Below, piece by piece: positions 46,369 to 55,928 of a DNA stretch of 64,000 bases. Position numbers and translations under genes: made by a program. Origin of the DNA: Desulfarculus sp. (lineage in GTDB: Bacteria > Desulfobacterota > Desulfarculia > Desulfarculales > Desulfarculaceae); assembly GCA_016218705.1 (NCBI GenBank), contig JACRDC010000035.1, positions 17,986-81,985 on the forward strand, in the 5' to 3' direction. The number at the start of each line of letters is the position of its first letter. Position 1 is the stretch's first letter. Under the pieces are notes generated by a model. That model was not told where the DNA came from, ran no database searches, and worked only from the letters and a program-made list of their open reading frames with translations.

Positions 46369-46845
46369 TTATTTCTTGGTTTTTTCCAGGAACACCAGCA
46401 CCAGCCCCTCCTTCACCGGCCTGCGCTCAAACTCCCGGTATCCCAGCCCCTGGTACAGCCGCAGGTTGCCGGCGCTTTTGTGCCCGGTGAACAACTCGAA
46501 GCGCTGGGCTAACGCAAAGCGCGCCTCGATCTCGGCCATCAGGCTGGTGGCCAGGCCCTGACGGCGGGCGCGGGGGTGCACGATGAGCCGGCCCACCAGG
46601 CAGGTGTGGCCTTGCATGAGGCCCCGCACCGAGCCGGCGATAGCGCCGTCCTGCCGGGCCTTGAGAAAGACATGGCTGGCGAACTCGGCCTGAATCTGCT
46701 CCAGGGTTTGCAGCAGGGGCGGCAGGGACCAGTCGCCGTAAAGCTCGGCCTCGGTGGCGTAGGCCAGTTTTTGCAGGGCCAGTATCTCGGCGGCGTCGGC
46801 GTCGGTGGCGGTCTCGATGGACAGGGGGCCTTTCTTCATCTGCAT
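46369..46845 (-). CDS. GNAT-family N-acetyltransferase
   Basis: 158 residues. GNAT core: IETATDADAAEILALQKLAY at the N-terminus, GSVRGLMQGHTCLVGRLIVHPRARRQGLATSLM with the acetyl-CoA loop (RRQGLA), and NLRLYQGLGYREFERRPV at the C-terminus. It transfers an acetyl group to an unknown amine. It starts 18 bases downstream of the alpha/beta hydrolase gene on the same strand. Confidence 0.85.
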   Translation of the reverse strand: MQMKKGPLSIETATDADAAEILALQKLAYATEAELYGDWSLPPLLQTLEQIQAEFASHVFLKARQDGAIAGSVRGLMQGHTCLVGRLIVHPRARRQGLATSLMAEIEARFALAQRFELFTGHKSAGNLRLYQGLGYREFERRPVKEGLVLVFLEKTKK

Positions 46846-46863
46846 GGCTGACCGCCCCGCTCC

Positions 46864-47640
46864 TTACCGCTTGGCTTCGCCTTGCAGCCAGTCGAGGATG
46901 TAGCCCGCCACGTCCCGCCAGCCCGGCTCGGCCAATATCCAGTGGGCATGCTCGGGAAACACCTTGAACGTCGCGCCATGGGTGTATTTCTTTTGCAACT
47001 GGCTGACCACCGCCGCCGGGGTGATGCGGTCCTGGCCCGCGGCCACCACCAGCAAGGGGCATTGGATGGCCTTTTCATCCACCGCCGAGGGCTTCTTGCC
47101 CCAGTGCAGAAGCCAGAAACCGATCTCCGCGGTGGCGCGCCCTGATTCGTGCACAAACCGCCCGAAGTTCTGCCTCTGCTCCTCGGGGGTCAACAGATGC
47201 ATCATGGAGTAGGACGCCTCGGCCAGGGTTGGCCGGTGGGGCAGGCCCAAGAAGCGAAAATGCCAAATGGCGCTCCAGAAGCTCTTGATTACCGAGAAGC
47301 GCAGGGCCATCACGCCACGGGGCGTGGCTGGGGTGATGCACACCGCCGCCTTGCCCAGGCCACGGGCGGCCAGCATCTGGGCCAGAAGGCCCCCCATGGA
47401 ATGGCCCATGATGATGGGCGGCTGGGGCAGGGCGCTGATTTGGCTTTCCAGGTCCTGGGCGTAGTCCAACAGGCTGAGCCGGCCCAATCCTGGCGGTGGC
47501 GGGTCCTGGGGGGCAACGTCATGTCCACGGAGCGTGGGTGTCAGGCATTGGTACCCGGCCTGCTGGAAAAAGGCCCGGTAGTTATCCCAACACCAAGGCC
47601 CGCCCCACATGCCATGGATCATGAAAAGGGTATCTGGCAT
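46864..47640 (-). CDS. Alpha/beta hydrolase
   Basis: 258 residues. Oxyanion-hole segment FMIHGMWGGPWCWDNY, nucleophile elbow IIMGHSMGGLLAQML with Ser in GHSMG, acid candidate VVAAGQDRITP and catalytic His in PEHAHWILAEPGW. No signal peptide; cytoplasmic. The substrate is unknown; esterases, lipases and haloperoxidase-like enzymes share the fold. It is two-cistronic with the GNAT gene. Confidence 0.85.
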   Translation of the reverse strand: MPDTLFMIHGMWGGPWCWDNYRAFFQQAGYQCLTPTLRGHDVAPQDPPPPGLGRLSLLDYAQDLESQISALPQPPIIMGHSMGGLLAQMLAARGLGKAAVCITPATPRGVMALRFSVIKSFWSAIWHFRFLGLPHRPTLAEASYSMMHLLTPEEQRQNFGRFVHESGRATAEIGFWLLHWGKKPSAVDEKAIQCPLLVVAAGQDRITPAAVVSQLQKKYTHGATFKVFPEHAHWILAEPGWRDVAGYILDWLQGEAKR

Positions 47641-47698
47641 TCCCCACTCCCCCCTTTCGCCAATGATTGATCTTGCCGCCTGGCGCCGGCCAGCTGGA

Positions 47699-48886
47699 TC
47701 AGGGCCGGCTGTTGTGGGTCACCTTCCAGAAAAAGTCGTCACCCGCGCCGATGGCCCAATGGCTGTCGTCGGAGGCATAGACATAGCCCATGACACCCTT
47801 GAGGGTCTCGGCGCCAAAGCCCTGGTACAGGGCCCAGGCCTGGCGGCGGTACTTGTCATAGTCATGGGGGCTGGAGTTGTAGCCGTGCTCGCTGATGATG
47901 ACCGGCCGGTTGCCGGTGAAGGACTTGGTCTGCTGGGCCCAATACTTGGTGTGGCCGGCGTCGTCATCGTATATGTGGGAGCTGAAGTAGTCAAAGCCGG
48001 TCTGCACGTTGTTCCACACCGTGCGCACGGTGTCTATCTTGCTGTCGTTGAGGGTCATGAAGGGCGAGAAGGCCGTGGTGCCGCCCGCCTGGCGCACCCC
48101 CGAGGAGAAGCCGTTGCACAGCTTGGTGATGGCGCTGGTGAATTCGCTGCCCGAGGCGCCGATGCCGATGCTGGAACTGGAGTTGTCGGGCTCGTTCCAG
48201 GCCTCGAAGATGGCGTCGCCCCAGCCCTGGGAGCGCACCCGGCTGGTCAGGCGATTGGCCAGGTCGGAGTAACGGCTGGCCTTGGCGTCCCAGGACAGGC
48301 CGCGCTCCAGGGGGGTGTCGCCGCCGCTGGAGTAACCGCTCAGGTTGATGACCAGGTTGGGCTGGATGCCGGTGCTGTTGGCCGCCGAGCGCAGCTTGGA
48401 CAGGCCCGGGTCCAGGCGGAACCAGTTGTTCTCCGACACCTCGGCCGTGGAGATGTTGAAGCGCACCCAAGGGCCGGCGTAGCGCAGCACCCGCGAGAAA
48501 TCGTCCACGCTCATGGTGTCCAACTGCTGCACGTTCATGCCGTAGAGGTTGCCATAGAAGGGGTCGTGGGGTATGCCGGCGTCGCTGTACTTATCGCCGG
48601 TCACCTCGTCCTTCTTGTCGTTGAACCAGTCCAGCCAGTCGGTGAAGAAGTCGAAGAAGCCGTTGAGCGGTTGGCCATTGCCGCTGGCGTCCATGGTTTC
48701 CCAGGTGGGAGACTGTCCCCAGTACGCGGCCTGGTTGCCCAGGGTGGCGCTGGCCAAGGCCTGGGCCTGGTCCAGGTAGGGCTGGCGGCTGGCAACGGCG
48801 GGCGTGGCCAGCAGGGCCACCAACAGGAGGGCGGCCAGGCAGGCCAGGGTGCTTCTTGGATTACGGGAAGGTCTGGCAGGCGGCAT
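47699..48886 (-). CDS. Secreted clan GH-A glycoside hydrolase (GH39/GH5-like)
   Basis: 395 residues. A basic start and signal peptide (LACLAALLLVALLATPAVAS) lead to a TIM-barrel enzyme. The acid/base Glu is in IFEAWNEPDNSSSS and the nucleophile Glu in PVIISEHGYNSSPHDYDKY, the two glutamates of clan GH-A separated by about 110 residues. GPWVRFNIS and HIYDDDAGHTKY support a barrel. The family cannot be fixed; GH39 or GH5 are candidates. Exported polysaccharide hydrolases are unusual for a sulfate-reducer-like genome and no sugar-use genes are adjacent. GGGGAT precedes the ATG. Confidence 0.75.
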   Translation of the reverse strand: MPPARPSRNPRSTLACLAALLLVALLATPAVASRQPYLDQAQALASATLGNQAAYWGQSPTWETMDASGNGQPLNGFFDFFTDWLDWFNDKKDEVTGDKYSDAGIPHDPFYGNLYGMNVQQLDTMSVDDFSRVLRYAGPWVRFNISTAEVSENNWFRLDPGLSKLRSAANSTGIQPNLVINLSGYSSGGDTPLERGLSWDAKASRYSDLANRLTSRVRSQGWGDAIFEAWNEPDNSSSSIGIGASGSEFTSAITKLCNGFSSGVRQAGGTTAFSPFMTLNDSKIDTVRTVWNNVQTGFDYFSSHIYDDDAGHTKYWAQQTKSFTGNRPVIISEHGYNSSPHDYDKYRRQAWALYQGFGAETLKGVMGYVYASDDSHWAIGAGDDFFWKVTHNSRP

Positions 48887-49088
48887 GATGCATCCCCATG
48901 CGCGGGAGGCCCGGCCGCCGGAGAAGGCCTCCGTGGCCGGGGATAAAAGTTACATCGAACCAATCAGGGGGGATTATGACACGGGCTGACCACAAAATCT
49001 AGTGTAAGATGACCTTGTTGCACACCAAACCTGGGCATGGGGCAGCCGGGGCGGCCTCGGCGGAGCAATACGGGCCGCGACGCTTGGA

Positions 49089-49117
49089 TTGAACCCCGCC
49101 TCCCCACGGGTTATCAT
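49089..49117 (+). promoter_or_regulatory. Promoter of the acyl-CoA dehydrogenase gene
   Basis: TTGAAC (49089-49094) and TATCAT (49112-49117) with a 17-base spacer; leader about 105 bases. The rest of the spacer 48887-49229 holds only a GGAGGCC/GGCCTCC hairpin near the hydrolase start and nothing else I recognise. Confidence 0.55.
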
Positions 49118-49229
49118 GCCCCAGGCTGGCCACGCCCCGGCTCGGCCTAGCCGGCCAGAGGGCCAACCTAGCCATGGGCTGGCCGTGGGGGCTGGTGCTG
49201 CTCCCTTACAACTGCTGGAGGCGGACAAC

Positions 49230-50378
49230 ATGCACGGACTGGAGCCATCGGAGGACCAACGCCTGCTGCTAGAGGGCGTGCGCCGCGCGGCCGTGCAGAA
49301 GATCGCCCCACGGGCGGCCCAGACCGACGCCCAGGGCCGCTACGACTGGGAGGTGACGTCCCTGCTGTGGGACCTGGGCCTGCTAAGCATCATGCTGCCC
49401 GAGGAGTTTGGCGGCTGGCCCCAGCAGACCTGCCACACTCTGTGCCTGTGCGTGGAGGAGATCGCCAAGGTCTGCGCCTCCTCGGCCCTCAACCTCATCA
49501 TCCAGGCCGTGGGCAGCTTCCCCCTGGTGCACGCCGGCAGCCCCGGGCAAAAGGCCAGGTTCCTGCCCCGCATCTCCCAGGACAGGCAGCTCATGGGCTA
49601 TCTGGTCACCGAGCCCGGCGCCGGCTCGGACGTGGCGGCCATCACCACCAAGGCCCAGCGCCGCGGCGGCAGCTACGTCCTGGAGGGGCGCAAGGTCTTC
49701 GCCACCAACGGCGGCGTGGCCGGGCTCTACAGTGTGCTGGCCAAGACCGGCCCCAAGGAGTTCTCCTTCTTCGTGGTGGAGCGCGGCCGCCCCGGCCTGC
49801 ACATAGGCAAGGTGGAGGATAAGTGCGGCTTTCGGGGCAGCAACACCGCCGAGGTGATCCTGGAGGGCGTGGAGGTGCCGGCGGAAAACCTGCTGGGCCA
49901 GCCCGGCGACGGCTTCTTGATCGCCATGGCCGACTTCGACATGTCGCGGCCAGCCGTGGCCGCCCTGGCCCTGGGCATCGCCGAGGGCGCCCTGGAGCAC
50001 ACCCTGCGCTACGCCAACCAGCGCCGCACCTTTGGCCGCGCCCTGCTGGACCACCAGGCCATCTCCTTCATGCTGGCCGACGCCGCCATGAACATCGAGG
50101 CCGGCCGGGGGCTCATGGCCCGGGCGGCCCTGACCCGCGACCAGGGCCAGCGCAACACCCAGCTCTCCTCCATGGCCAAGTGCTTCTGCAGCGACATGGC
50201 CATGGCCGTCACCACCGACATGGTGCAGATACTGGGCGGCTACGGCTACATCAAGGACTTCCCCCTGGAGCGCATGTTCCGCGACGCCAAGCTCACCCAG
50301 ATATTCGAGGGGGCCAACCAGATACAGCGGAGCATCATAGCCCGCGAGATCAAGAAGGGCATCGGGGCCAAGTCCTAA
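49230..50378 (+). CDS. Acyl-CoA dehydrogenase
   Basis: 382 residues from the ATG at 49230 (GCTGGAGGCGG upstream). Helical N-domain, then the FAD-contacting YLVTEPGAGSDVAAITTKA, the beta domain, and the C-domain with QRRTFGRALLDHQAIS, ILGGYGYIKDFPLERMFRD and KLTQIFEGANQIQRSIIAREI. The Glu of IFEGANQIQR is at the usual catalytic-base position. It oxidises an acyl-CoA to the enoyl-CoA, passing electrons to ETF. Chain-length specificity is not apparent. Monocistronic, convergent with the aldo/keto reductase gene. Confidence 0.94.
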   Translation: MHGLEPSEDQRLLLEGVRRAAVQKIAPRAAQTDAQGRYDWEVTSLLWDLGLLSIMLPEEFGGWPQQTCHTLCLCVEEIAKVCASSALNLIIQAVGSFPLVHAGSPGQKARFLPRISQDRQLMGYLVTEPGAGSDVAAITTKAQRRGGSYVLEGRKVFATNGGVAGLYSVLAKTGPKEFSFFVVERGRPGLHIGKVEDKCGFRGSNTAEVILEGVEVPAENLLGQPGDGFLIAMADFDMSRPAVAALALGIAEGALEHTLRYANQRRTFGRALLDHQAISFMLADAAMNIEAGRGLMARAALTRDQGQRNTQLSSMAKCFCSDMAMAVTTDMVQILGGYGYIKDFPLERMFRDAKLTQIFEGANQIQRSIIAREIKKGIGAKS

Positions 50379-50416
50379 ACGCAAGCCCGCCGCCACCGGG
50401 CGGTGCCGCTTGGCGG

Positions 50417-51934
50417 CTAGGCGGGGGCCTTGCCGGTCATGGCCCGCCAGGCCTCCAGGCGCGGCGCCTGGGCCACCGGCCGGGCCAACTCGGCCAGCAC
50501 GTCATCCACATAGGCGGGCCGGCGCATGCCCACCAGCACCGAGCTTATGCCCTCGGTGGAGCGCAGGGCGCGGATGGCCATCTGACTCAAGGAGGGCGCC
50601 TGGGCCCAGTCCGGATCGGCCAGGGCCAGGCGGGCCTTGAGCACCTTGTTCTCCTGGGCCGTGGCCGCCCGGTACACCGCCTCGATGGTGCCCAGGGCAC
50701 GCGCCAAGAGCTCCAGGTGCCCCTGGATCAGGCCCGCCGCCTCCTGGTCCTCGCCCAGGGCCTGGGCCAGGAACTGCATTGCCGCGTGCACGCGCGGCAG
50801 CAAATACTCGCCCTGCACGCTGCGCCAGTGCTCCAGGCCCTGAAACTCGGGCCAATGCTCGGAGAGCATGCGGGCCGCGCCCAGGAACTCGGCCAACTGC
50901 TGCCTCTGGTCTTCCTCCAGGGCCAGGCGCGGAAACAAGAGGGTCTTGATCTCCGACTCCGAGGCCAACAGATCGGCGACCACCGCGCCCACCTGGTCGG
51001 GGGTGGGCACCAGGCCGGCCTGCACCTCCACCAGGCGCATGAGCCGGCCCTGGTTCAGGGCGTTGAGCGGCCGGTTGCCGAGCGCGCCCAGCCTGAGCTG
51101 GCGGGCCTGGCCCAAGAGGCTCTGGCCGCCGGGTTGGTTGGGCCTTGTCAGGGCCTGGGGCTCCAGCACGTTGAAGGGGAACTGGATGACCCGGAAGCGG
51201 TGCCCGTGCCCCAGGGACTGGGCCAAGAGCCACACCCTGGCCAGGGAGGTGAACTCGGGGTGGTCGCTGGCCTGCGCGAAGGTGTTGGAGCTGATGCCGT
51301 GGTAGCTGATGCGCCCCTGCCGGGCCTCGTCCTCCAGGTGGGCCAAGGCCTGCCCAAGGCGGCGGTAGTATTCCTCGCGGGCCTGGCCCAGGTCCATCTG
51401 CTGCTGGGCCGCCCAGCCCAGGTAATACTCGGGGTTGTGCAGCAGAAACACGTCCAGGCGCTTCAGGCCCAGGCGCTCCAGGCTGCGCGTAAGCTGGTCG
51501 GCCAGGAACTCGGGATGCAGGCAGTGCTCCAGGCCCTGGCCGAACTCCACCAGCTCGGGGAAGGGACGGCCCTCCTGCTTGCGCTGCTGGCTCAGCTCAA
51601 AGTTCTGGCCTTGCAGATAGCCGGCCTTGCTCACCACCACCACCTGGTCGCGGCTGATGCTCCCCTGCCCCATGAGCTTGCCCAGCGCCGCCCCCACCAG
51701 GCGCTCGGAGTTGCCGTCGGTGTAGTTGCTGGAGGTGTCTACCAGGTTGACGCCGGCCAATAGCGCCTTTTCCAGGGCCTCGTGATGCTCGGCCACCTCC
51801 ACGTCCACCCGGTAGCCGCCGAAGCCCGCCGCCGAAACCATGAGGCCGGTGTTGCCCAGGGGCTGGTAGGGAACGCTGGGATGGGCCTGGGATAAGGCCT
51901 GGGTGGCCTCGGGCGTGGCGTGGGTGTTTGACAT
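50417..51934 (-). CDS. Aldo/keto reductase with long C-terminal extension
   Basis: 505 residues against about 320 for a typical family member. Barrel start YQPLGNTGLMVSAAGFGGYR, catalytic Asp and Tyr in NLVDTSSNYTDGNSERLVG, catalytic Lys in QVVVVSKAGYLQG, and the LKRLDVFLLHNPEYYL segment. The canonical NADPH-binding helix appears very late (IRALRSTEGISSVLVGMRRP, about 455-475), so roughly 150-200 residues of mostly helical sequence are inserted between the barrel strands and that element. Substrate unknown. Single gene. Confidence 0.85.
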   Translation of the reverse strand: MSNTHATPEATQALSQAHPSVPYQPLGNTGLMVSAAGFGGYRVDVEVAEHHEALEKALLAGVNLVDTSSNYTDGNSERLVGAALGKLMGQGSISRDQVVVVSKAGYLQGQNFELSQQRKQEGRPFPELVEFGQGLEHCLHPEFLADQLTRSLERLGLKRLDVFLLHNPEYYLGWAAQQQMDLGQAREEYYRRLGQALAHLEDEARQGRISYHGISSNTFAQASDHPEFTSLARVWLLAQSLGHGHRFRVIQFPFNVLEPQALTRPNQPGGQSLLGQARQLRLGALGNRPLNALNQGRLMRLVEVQAGLVPTPDQVGAVVADLLASESEIKTLLFPRLALEEDQRQQLAEFLGAARMLSEHWPEFQGLEHWRSVQGEYLLPRVHAAMQFLAQALGEDQEAAGLIQGHLELLARALGTIEAVYRAATAQENKVLKARLALADPDWAQAPSLSQMAIRALRSTEGISSVLVGMRRPAYVDDVLAELARPVAQAPRLEAWRAMTGKAPA

Positions 51935-52041
51935 GAGGCTTTCTTGTTCCCTCTAGGTGTTTGCCGATCTAACCGGCTGGCATGGAGTCCATGTCGAGAA
52001 GCGCCCGGCAGGAAGCCGCCAAGGGAGCCAGCTTTGGATCC

Positions 52042-52383
52042 CTAGGCATAGACGGTCTCGCGTTCGATTACGGGCCGCAGGCGGGGCTTGACCGCGTCGG
52101 CCATGAGCAGGTCCACCGGCCGTTGCAGGGCATCTTCCAGGTAAAATTTCAGGTCCATGTAGTGGTCAAAGGTGGGCTCGGCCAACTCCACGATGATGTC
52201 CACGTCGCTGGCTGGGCCTGCCTCGCCCCGCGCGCAGGAGCCGAAGATCCCGATGCGGGTCACGCTGAAGCGCCGGGCCAGTTCGGGGCCCATGGCGGCC
52301 AGGGCGCGCAAGAGGGGAGAGGCGTCGGGGTTGATGGTTGGAGATGGAGGCAATGAAAACTCCCGTGCTTTCGGCGGCCACAT
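52042..52383 (-). CDS. Minimal nucleotidyltransferase (MNT/MntA-like), orphan
   Basis: 113 residues from the ATG at 52383 (a TTG seven codons earlier is possible; the ribosome site is weak). The nucleotidyltransferase motif is IGIFGSCARGEAGPASDVDIIVEL, with GS, the spacing to the metal-binding DxD, and ALQRPVDLLMADAVKPRL near the end. Such MNT proteins usually pair with a HEPN toxin and AMPylate it. No HEPN gene is adjacent, so this is a solitary antitoxin-like gene or a relic. Confidence 0.8.
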   Translation of the reverse strand: MWPPKAREFSLPPSPTINPDASPLLRALAAMGPELARRFSVTRIGIFGSCARGEAGPASDVDIIVELAEPTFDHYMDLKFYLEDALQRPVDLLMADAVKPRLRPVIERETVYA

Positions 52384-52567
52384 GACGGGATTAGGGGCCG
52401 TCAACGGTTGTCAAGGTCCTGACCACTCCAAGTCATGATACCAGATTTCCCGGTGCCGTTGGGCTGGCCGCCCACCTCACGCCCGGCCGGGACAGGCCGG
52501 GAGGGGATGAAAAAGCAGGAGAGATCATGGAAGGAAGGGGGACGAGGTGCCGGTTCTCGGGTAGCCT

Positions 52568-52699
52568 GGACAACTCGTTGTCCAGGTCGCGCAGCGACAA
52601 GAGGTTCAAAGGCAGCCGTCAGCGGTTTATGGGCGTGTCGGCAAAGGATAGCCCAGGGCAAAAATCTAGTGCCTTAGGCACCAGGACAACGAGTTGTCC
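52568..52699. repeat. 132-bp element bounded by inverted palindromic 16-mers
   Basis: GGACAACTCGTTGTCC (52568-52583) and GGACAACGAGTTGTCC (52684-52699) are exact reverse complements of each other, and each is itself palindromic apart from its central two bases. The left copy extends to CCTGGACAAC/GTTGTCCAGG (52565-52586). Inside lies a GTGCC-TTA-GGCAC hairpin (52669-52681). No credible coding frame is present. The spacer 52405-52712 contains nothing else recognisable. Confidence 0.75.
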
Positions 52700-52712
52700 G
52701 GGCCACCCGCGA

Positions 52713-53582
52713 TTACGTGTTGGGTGGGGTGGTCGAACTGGCCGGGGCCGCCGGCTCCCGCCGAGAGGACGTGAGGGAGCTTATAGGACATTGGGGGATA
52801 TCTCTACAAGCAAACGCATAAGCAGAAAGAATTGAACGCACCTCTGCCCAACGAAGGTGCCTAAGTCTCCAAACGAAGACCACAAATAACAAACAATACA
52901 AACTTAGGAGGTAATTGCTATAAGTTGCGCTAAAAAATAGGCGGGCAAGCAAACAAACTCCCAACGCATAAGACATGCCAGATAAAAACCTAATTGTGCC
53001 CTCAAAAAATATTAATTCGTCATGCAGAGCTGTTGATTTTTGCTTAACTAATAGTTTGCAGCTATTGATAAAGTGGTGTCCACTCATCCGAGTTCTATTG
53101 TTGCCAAACTCGTTGGCCAACAACTCAAAGAAGAACTTAGACTGGGAAGATGCAGTCTTTTCTAGGTAGTTATCGAAGAACCAATTAATATATGGGAACC
53201 GCTCGCTATATAGGCTAACTTTATATTTTATTCTCTTTATGATGCCGCCTTGTGGCTGGTAAATATTGGGATTGCTGCTGCCAATTTGTTGTGGGCCCGT
53301 TTCCCGTAGTGTCCTGTAAATTATATATGGAAATCTAATGATAATTGACAGCCATTCTATAAATGATGGAGTTAATAGACGCAAGGCAAACCCTATAATA
53401 TAACTAAGCACAAAGAGAAGAGTGGTGACAAGACCTTCCTTGCCTGCTAATGAAGCTGCAATAGTGTTTTCGTAGAAAATGTTCTTCATGGCTGGGACAA
53501 AAAATGTGAAGTTTATTACGAGAAAAGCTCCGGGAATAATAACCCCAAAAAAATCTCCTCGCCCAAATTTAAATATATTCAT
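52713..53582 (-). CDS. Unknown low-GC membrane protein whose 3' end lies in a dispersed repeat
   Basis: 289 residues. Two N-terminal transmembrane helices (about 12-32 and 48-72, GVIIPGAFLVINFTFFVPA), a central soluble part with several Tyr and Lys residues, and two more helices (about 208-240). I do not recognise the family; similar GDFFG-IIPGAF proteins are uncharacterised. Base composition is far more AT-rich than the surroundings from about 52780 to 53635, pointing to transfer. The last 20 or so residues (SSRREPAAPASSTTPPNT) are Pro/Ala/Ser-rich and come from a GC-rich repeat shared with 44.4 kb, so the native C-terminus may have been replaced. Confidence 0.6.
   Translation of the reverse strand: MNIFKFGRGDFFGVIIPGAFLVINFTFFVPAMKNIFYENTIAASLAGKEGLVTTLLFVLSYIIGFALRLLTPSFIEWLSIIIRFPYIIYRTLRETGPQQIGSSNPNIYQPQGGIIKRIKYKVSLYSERFPYINWFFDNYLEKTASSQSKFFFELLANEFGNNRTRMSGHHFINSCKLLVKQKSTALHDELIFFEGTIRFLSGMSYALGVCLLARLFFSATYSNYLLSLYCLLFVVFVWRLRHLRWAEVRSILSAYAFACRDIPQCPISSLTSSRREPAAPASSTTPPNT
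52717..52763. repeat. Diverged third copy of the 44.4-kb repeat core
   Basis: Around GGTCGAACTGGCC and GCCGGCTCCCG the sequence parallels the 79-bp repeat at 44412 and 44509 (GTCGAACTGGCC, GCGGGCTCCCG, same order and spacing). The minus-strand translation shares REPA-ASSTTPP with both copies. It covers the 3' end of the membrane-protein gene. Confidence 0.65.
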
Positions 53583-53635
53583 AACTGTCCTTGCCTGACA
53601 ATTAGCCTTAAGGGCCGGTTAGACGTATTAAAACA

Positions 53636-53887
53636 CTACACCGCAGGCATTTCCTGTGCCACCAACCGCAAATCCGCCGACACCGACAATTCCAGCATGT
53701 CGCTACGCAGCAGGCGGGTGGAGAAGAAAATAATCTCCAGGTTTTCCACCTCGCCGGTTTCTGGATTCAGGCGGGCGATAACCTCGTCCCCCAGTTCCTC
53801 GGACTCCTGCTCGGCGTAGGGCGGGCGCTTGTTGATGTAGAGGATGTCGCCCTCGCGGTCGTACTGTAAGGTCAGCTTTGGGGCCAT
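53636..53887 (-). CDS. DUF2283 domain-containing small protein
   Basis: 83 residues from the ATG at 53887 (AGAAGGTGG upstream; a GTG two codons earlier also exists). The pattern LTLQYDREGDILYINKRPPY, then VIARLNPETGEVENLEIIFF, is the DUF2283 signature: a small beta-rich protein of unknown function often found with toxin-antitoxin or accessory genes. Base composition returns to the genome norm here. It is upstream of the low-GC membrane protein on the same strand. Confidence 0.8.
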   Translation of the reverse strand: MAPKLTLQYDREGDILYINKRPPYAEQESEELGDEVIARLNPETGEVENLEIIFFSTRLLRSDMLELSVSADLRLVAQEMPAV

Positions 53888-54142
53888 GTCCACCTTCTAC
53901 CTTTCCCCAACTGCCTTCATCCCCCGCGCCCTCGTCCCACCCTACACATCCCCGCCCCCACCGGTCAACCCCGCTCGCCACCCCTCCCCTGTTATGATTC
54001 CGCAAGCTCCAACGGGAGCCGTTGGCGGCCGAGAGCACCACAGCCTCACCCGACCCGCTATGGCAGCCGCGGCTCGCGGCCCCGCCTTGACGAATCCCCC
54101 GGCTTAAGGTCAAATTAAGCTAAACCCTGACAGGGGATGGCC

Positions 54143-54313
54143 ATGAGCAACCACGACCAGGATCACGACGACCACGACGACGTCGAGGAGTTCGAGTACC
54201 ATTGCTTCGACACGTGCGAGCGCTACCCTGATGGCTGCAAGGACTGCGACCAGGTGATGCACGAGGGCTACGGCCAGCAGGACAAGGACAAGAAGCCCCC
54301 CGAGAAAAAGTGA
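54143..54313 (+). CDS. 56-residue acidic His/Cys protein
   Basis: A short frame MSNHDQDHDDHDDVEEFEYH, then CFDTCERYPDGCKDCDQ and a Lys/Pro tail (KDKKPPEKK). AGGGG six bases before the second ATG (54143) selects the start over the ATG at 54137. Four Cys in a CxxxC/CxxC arrangement and a run of Asp/His suggest metal binding. I do not recognise a family. Spacer 53894-54142 before it holds no clear promoter; TTGACG at about 54088 lacks a good -10. Confidence 0.55.
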   Translation: MSNHDQDHDDHDDVEEFEYHCFDTCERYPDGCKDCDQVMHEGYGQQDKDKKPPEKK

Positions 54314-54349
54314 GACCGGGCAGGATGCTCAGCCCGCAAGGCTGACGCC

Positions 54350-55705
<1,356 letters not shown>

Positions 55706-55928
55706 GGCCAATCTCCGCTGGTATGAGCCGGGACCCCGTGGCGGCGGCCCCGGCAAGGTCAGGTCAACGATAACACGGAAGGCCGCCCCACATAAAGGAC
55801 TGGCGATGGCGGGCGCCTTGGCCAAGGATCAAAAATGAACATGGATTTCGGGATATGTTCCTAGTATAAATAAGCCGCCCGTGGCCAGCCTACCCAGGCA
55901 GGAGCATATCCCCAGGAAGCGAGCCGGC

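Noticed and set aside
52401..52661. An 86-codon minus-strand frame next to the MNT gene, considered as the missing HEPN partner.
   Set aside because: No HEPN RX4-6H motif and no helical-bundle character; composition is that of random GC-rich frame.
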